A stretch of DNA of 64,000 bases, from contig JAEYWK010000044.1 of the NCBI GenBank assembly GCA_023431345.1, positions 73,952 through 137,951 of the forward strand, given 5' to 3'. Source of the stretch: Pseudomonadota bacterium (GTDB lineage Bacteria > Myxococcota_A > Polyangia > Polyangiales > Polyangiaceae). A program made the position numbers and the translations under genes. Every line of letters starts with the position of its first letter. Position 1 is the first letter of the stretch. Under the pieces are notes generated by a model. It made no database searches. It worked only from the letters and a program-made list of their open reading frames with translations, and was not told where the DNA came from. Shown here piece by piece: positions 60,829 to 64,000 of the stretch.

Positions 60829-62730
60829 CTAGTCGAAGCTTACCAGTCGAAGGTGGTTCGGTCGCTCGCTGACGCCGTCCGAGAACGTCAGCACAGCCGC
60901 GCCGCGCGGATTTCCAGCGAGCAGGAAGTCGCCGAGGCCCGACCTGAAATCGGGATTGGCAAACAGGGCGCCCACGATCGCGGAGGGCCCGCTCCACTCG
61001 CCCGTTCCCGCGTCGTAGCGCTGAGATACGAGCTGGAAGGTGTCGGTGGTGTCAGTCAGCGTTGCCCACACGACGAGCAGATTGCCGTGGTGATCGGCGT
61101 GGAGGCGCGGCGGGCGGCTTACCCAAACGGCGGTGTCACTCAGCCCTTCCGACGGAGTCCACACGTCCTCCTCGACATCGTAGCGGCTGACGTGGGGGAT
61201 CCATTCCTTGCCGCTGGGGTAGGCCGCGACCATCGTCGTTCCGTCGAACGCCAAGCTCGGGGCTTCGTAGGAATAGATGGCGGGAGGGGGCACCGTGGCG
61301 TCGCCACTCACCACGCTCAGGCCCGACCACTGGTCTTGATCGACCAAGAAGCGGCTGGCGACGATCTGCGCGGCGCGCTGCCAAATGACGAACGGCTCGT
61401 TGTTTTTTCCGAACGCAACCTGCGGTTGGCCGCGCAGGGCGTCCGAGGTCAAGCTGCCCGGCAGCGCTTGCGCGGGAGTCCAAGCTTGCTCCGTCGCCGA
61501 GTAGCGCGCAGCCATGACCTGGCGCGAGGCATCGGGGAGCTGGTCCGCCCAGGCCGCCACCGCGTCGCCATTCGGCGCGACGGCGAGGTGAACCTCCCCC
61601 ATCGCCCCGCGCGGCGATAGCTCGAAGCCCGCCTTCGGCCATTTGCCATCGGGCGTCGTGGTCCACGCTTGGGTGTCCGAACCGCCGCCGACGAAGTGCA
61701 TCACGCCATCTCCGGCGACGGCGACGGCGGCGTTCGGAAGGTCGTAACGCTTGTTGAGCTCGATGGCGGAGCTCCATTTGCCGTCGCGATACGAGCTGAT
61801 GCCGATGCCATGACTTTGCGGGTCTTCCTCGTGCCAACTGATCAGCGCCAAGCCGTTGGGCGACAGCGCCGTGATGGGCCCCCGGCAGTAGTCCGTGCGG
61901 GTGTAGGTGAAGGCCCTCGCCGCCGTGAGCAAGGAGCCGCGCTGGTACCACGCTCCGGTTGCAGGGCATGGATTGTCACCAGCCACGTTCCAGGCTACGA
62001 GCGCTCGATCATCGTCGTCGAGTTGCAAGTTGCGAGCGACATCGGCGAGCCGGCCCGTCGCCACCGTCGCGATCGACGTCGACCAGGCGCCGTCACGCAC
62101 CGTGAGCTCGGAGGTGAACGGCGCCAGCAGTGAGGCGCCTTCGACGTCCGTGACGTTGGTGGAGACGGAGACGGTGAGCTTGGCGAGCAGCGGCAGCTGC
62201 TTCTCGGGCGTAAACGTGATGACGCCGTCGGCGTACGCGAGCGTGCCCGCGATGGCTCGATCGCCGTCGAGCAGCGTGACGTTGGCAGCGGTGACCGTGG
62301 TCTCGTCGAGCTCTTCGCTCATTTCGATCACGACCGTGCCGTCGGGCTCCACGCCGACCGACTGATCTTCGGGCGCGACCGAGACGACGGCGGGGGGCGC
62401 GTTACCGGCAACGCAGCGGCCTTCCGCGCACGTCTCCAGGCCGTCGACGGCGGAGCCGTTGTCGCAGTCACTCGCGGCGACGCACTCGGGGGGGGTGCCG
62501 GCCTCTCCACCGCCACCGACGCTGCCCGGGGCTCCGCCTTCGGTCTCGTCGGGCTCGCTGCCGACCGGCTCTGCGCCGGCCGCGCCGCCCTCATTGGCGG
62601 GCTCGCAGGTGCGAGTCGCCTTGCAGCCGGCATTGTCGAAGCTATCGCTGCACGCGCCCATCATGCTCAGGGCCGTCAACATCCCGGCGCCAGCCGTCGT
62701 TCCCCAACCCAAACGTCGAATGCTTTTCAT
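60829..62730 (-). CDS. Lipoprotein with Ig-like (SbsA-type) domain and a repeat-rich C-terminus
   Basis: 633 residues. Signal with lipobox SMMGAC, followed by a Gly/Glu linker and a Cys-containing segment (CVAASDCDNGSAVDGLETC, CAEGRCVAG) often found in myxobacterial surface proteins. A Big_5/SbsA Ig-like domain (about 112-210; VSVAPEDQSVGVEPDGTVVI, ITFTPEKQLPLLAKLTVSV). The rest has beta-propeller-like repeats (ALVAWNVAGD, GLALISWHEED, NGDAVAAWADQ, NNEPFVIWQRA, HGNLLVVWATL) at about 50-residue spacing. Likely an outer-surface binding protein. Confidence 0.85.
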   Translation of the reverse strand: MKSIRRLGWGTTAGAGMLTALSMMGACSDSFDNAGCKATRTCEPANEGGAAGAEPVGSEPDETEGGAPGSVGGGGEAGTPPECVAASDCDNGSAVDGLETCAEGRCVAGNAPPAVVSVAPEDQSVGVEPDGTVVIEMSEELDETTVTAANVTLLDGDRAIAGTLAYADGVITFTPEKQLPLLAKLTVSVSTNVTDVEGASLLAPFTSELTVRDGAWSTSIATVATGRLADVARNLQLDDDDRALVAWNVAGDNPCPATGAWYQRGSLLTAARAFTYTRTDYCRGPITALSPNGLALISWHEEDPQSHGIGISSYRDGKWSSAIELNKRYDLPNAAVAVAGDGVMHFVGGGSDTQAWTTTPDGKWPKAGFELSPRGAMGEVHLAVAPNGDAVAAWADQLPDASRQVMAARYSATEQAWTPAQALPGSLTSDALRGQPQVAFGKNNEPFVIWQRAAQIVASRFLVDQDQWSGLSVVSGDATVPPPAIYSYEAPSLAFDGTTMVAAYPSGKEWIPHVSRYDVEEDVWTPSEGLSDTAVWVSRPPRLHADHHGNLLVVWATLTDTTDTFQLVSQRYDAGTGEWSGPSAIVGALFANPDFRSGLGDFLLAGNPRGAAVLTFSDGVSERPNHLRLVSFD

Positions 62731-63127
62731 GTCTGTCTCTTCATCGCGGCTAACGTCAACAACATCCGCCCGGCCGCTCGGCGCGCCCAGGCGTTAATGT
62801 CGTATCGGTCCGGTCGCAAGTCAGTTGCGCACCAATCTCAAATTTTTACTAAGTGCCGCTCTCGTAGTGTCTGCGCCTTCCCACGTCGAAGCCCGCCGCG
62901 CCCGACGCAATTCGCCACTGTTTGGTTCAGGCGCTTTCCTCTTCTTTCCTCGGTGATGGCCGCCCCCGAGACGAGATTTCGAGACGAGACCCGGCGCACC
63001 TAGCCCGCGGCGATGGCGGCCATGGGTCGAGAATAGGCCAGCCCCGCCGCGTAGCCGGTCACGCCCCCGCGAAGCCACGGCCGCCCCTCTCCCGCACGCC
63101 CTGGACATCGCAGCTCTCCGCTTACCC
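62731..63127. other. Gene-free region (397 bp)
   Basis: Between the starts/ends of two leftward genes. Only Arg/Gly-rich shadow frames occur. A short A/T-rich stretch (CAAATTTTTACT near 62840) and a CGCAA/TTGCG inverted repeat at 62815-62829 might belong to the promoter of the downstream lipoprotein gene, but neither is strong. Confidence 0.4.
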
Positions 63128-64000
63128 CTACTTCACTTCCAGCTCAACAGCCGACGCTCCCACCGAACCATCCTCAGCCTTCACCGATGCTACCTCGCCA
63201 CCGAGACCCGCTTCTCCACCGTCACCAGGCGTCAGCGTCGTGTCCCCCGGTTCGAAAACCGGTTTCGCGCCGATGAAGACCAAGGCGTAAGACGGACCAC
63301 CGGTGCCGCCGGAACCGGAGGCGCCGTCGCCACCCGCGCCTCCAGCACCACCGCGACCACCAGCCTTAATGGTTACAGCGCCCAGCCCACCGCTCCCACC
63401 ATCAACTCCCTGGCCACGCACGCCGCCCGCACCCCCGGCTCCGCCGGCCCCTCCGTTGCGGCTCGTGGCACTGCTGGCTACCAGCTTTACCTCGCTTCCC
63501 GACGTGAAGAGGCCAACGGAAGCGCCTCCACCGCCGCCGCCTTTCCCAGCCGTACCGCCGCAGCCGCCCATGCCGCCCGCACCGCCCGACGCGCCCACGC
63601 ACGTGGCGCTGCCCTTCGACGCGCCTCCTCCGCCGCCGCCTTGGCCCGGATAACCCGCTCCACCCATCTTGCCATCGGCGGGCTTGTAGCCAGTGCTCGA
63701 AAACTCCCCGGACGCCGCGGCCGCTGCTGCCGCCATTCCCGCTTCGCCGTTCTTTCCCTTGCCGCCGTCCATGTCCGTCGTGTCGTCGACCTCGCCAGGC
63801 CCCGCGTTTTCAGGGTTGCCAGCCGCGATGTGCGTTATCGGAACGCCGCTCACTCCGTCGCCACCCTTGACTTCGCTTTTCTGCGCCTTCCCTCCGTCGC
63901 CACCTATCGACCCGCAATTATTGGTTTCGCCCCAAGTGCCCCCGTCTTGGCTCTGTGGGGGCGCGCTGCATGAAGCCGCTACCCCGCCAGGCGCAGGCCC
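63128..64000 (-). CDS. Glycine-rich repetitive protein, 5' end outside window
   Basis: Open from the right window edge to the stop at 63128, at least 290 codons. The sequence is dominated by GG-x and GGAGG units (GGAGGAGGAGG, GGRGGAGGAGGDG), with a few hydrophobic patches (VGLFTSGSEVKLVASSA, YALVFIGAKPVFEPGD) and a short beta-type C-terminus. Two or three cysteines occur (NNCGS, SATCVG, GMGGCGG). Similar collagen-like Gly-rich proteins are common in Polyangia and are usually secreted; the signal peptide would lie outside the window. Confidence 0.8.
   Translation of the reverse strand, partial: GPAPGGVAASCSAPPQSQDGGTWGETNNCGSIGGDGGKAQKSEVKGGDGVSGVPITHIAAGNPENAGPGEVDDTTDMDGGKGKNGEAGMAAAAAAASGEFSSTGYKPADGKMGGAGYPGQGGGGGGASKGSATCVGASGGAGGMGGCGGTAGKGGGGGGASVGLFTSGSEVKLVASSATSRNGGAGGAGGAGGVRGQGVDGGSGGLGAVTIKAGGRGGAGGAGGDGASGSGGTGGPSYALVFIGAKPVFEPGDTTLTPGDGGEAGLGGEVASVKAEDGSVGASAVELEVK

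Noticed and set aside
62821..63108. A 95-codon leftward gene in the gap before the Gly-rich gene
   Set aside because: Arg/Gly/His-rich with no ribosome-binding site or fold signal; composition matches non-coding shadow.
1..64000. CRISPR arrays, rRNA genes, insertion sequences with transposases
   Set aside because: None were seen: no regularly spaced palindromic repeats, no rRNA signatures and no DDE transposase motifs.

Overview
The DNA is GC-rich with tightly packed genes. Several markers point to a Myxococcota bacterium of the Polyangia/Sorangium type: a paired DUF1592/DUF1552 protein set, many lipoproteins with Gly/Ala-rich linkers, eukaryote-like Ser/Thr kinases, giant TPR proteins, and an incomplete Mla-type transporter. 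This assignment rests on gene content, not on a 16S gene or a database search.

Host chromosome, left part (1-43.9 kb). The order is: a DUF1592/DUF1552 exported pair; a thioredoxin-like ferredoxin; bioA, a membrane histidine kinase and a lipoprotein in one leftward operon; dnaX-recR; an unknown gene; a class IV aminotransferase coupled to a trehalase-like glycosidase; a MacAB-like exporter with one adaptor, one ATPase and two FtsX-type permeases; a two-cytochrome-plus-acyltransferase operon; a tandem-FKBP lipoprotein; an MlaE/MlaF-like pair directly downstream of an 11.4-kb gene for a 3,785-residue TPR protein; a TPR lipoprotein; 3-hydroxyacyl-CoA dehydrogenase; efp; two surface or membrane proteins; thiD; and a protein with two tandem Ser/Thr kinase domains.

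Mobile element (44,056-58,207). A complete tRNA-Leu(UAA) gene at 44,024 carries an insertion. Its 3' 53 bp are repeated perfectly at 58,155. The 14.1-kb interval is almost entirely leftward-coding and often linked by ATGA/GTGA overlaps. It encodes a tyrosine integrase, a ribbon-helix-helix regulator with a palindromic operator candidate, a ParB-like protein, one polypeptide joining a FEN-type 5' exonuclease to a RecT-like annealing protein, a large terminase, a Cys-rich HTH protein, a DnaB/RepA-like helicase beside iteron-like repeats, a RuvC-like resolvase and an excisionase-like HTH protein. No capsid, portal, tail or lysis gene is recognisable, so it looks like a phage satellite or a minimal replicating/packaging element.

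The most unusual feature is that the attachment core lies inside the integrase reading frame. In the chromosome the last 16 residues come from host DNA (antisense tRNA-Leu). In the excised circle the same frame would continue through the core into a 91-residue tail encoded at the other end of the element. That tail is then coupled by ATGA to the next gene. Integration would therefore swap the integrase C-terminus and break a continuous, one-direction circular gene array.

Host chromosome, right part (58.2-64 kb). A YegD-like Hsp70, a multi-pass membrane protein, a lipoprotein with an Ig-like domain, and a glycine-rich exported-type protein that runs off the window.
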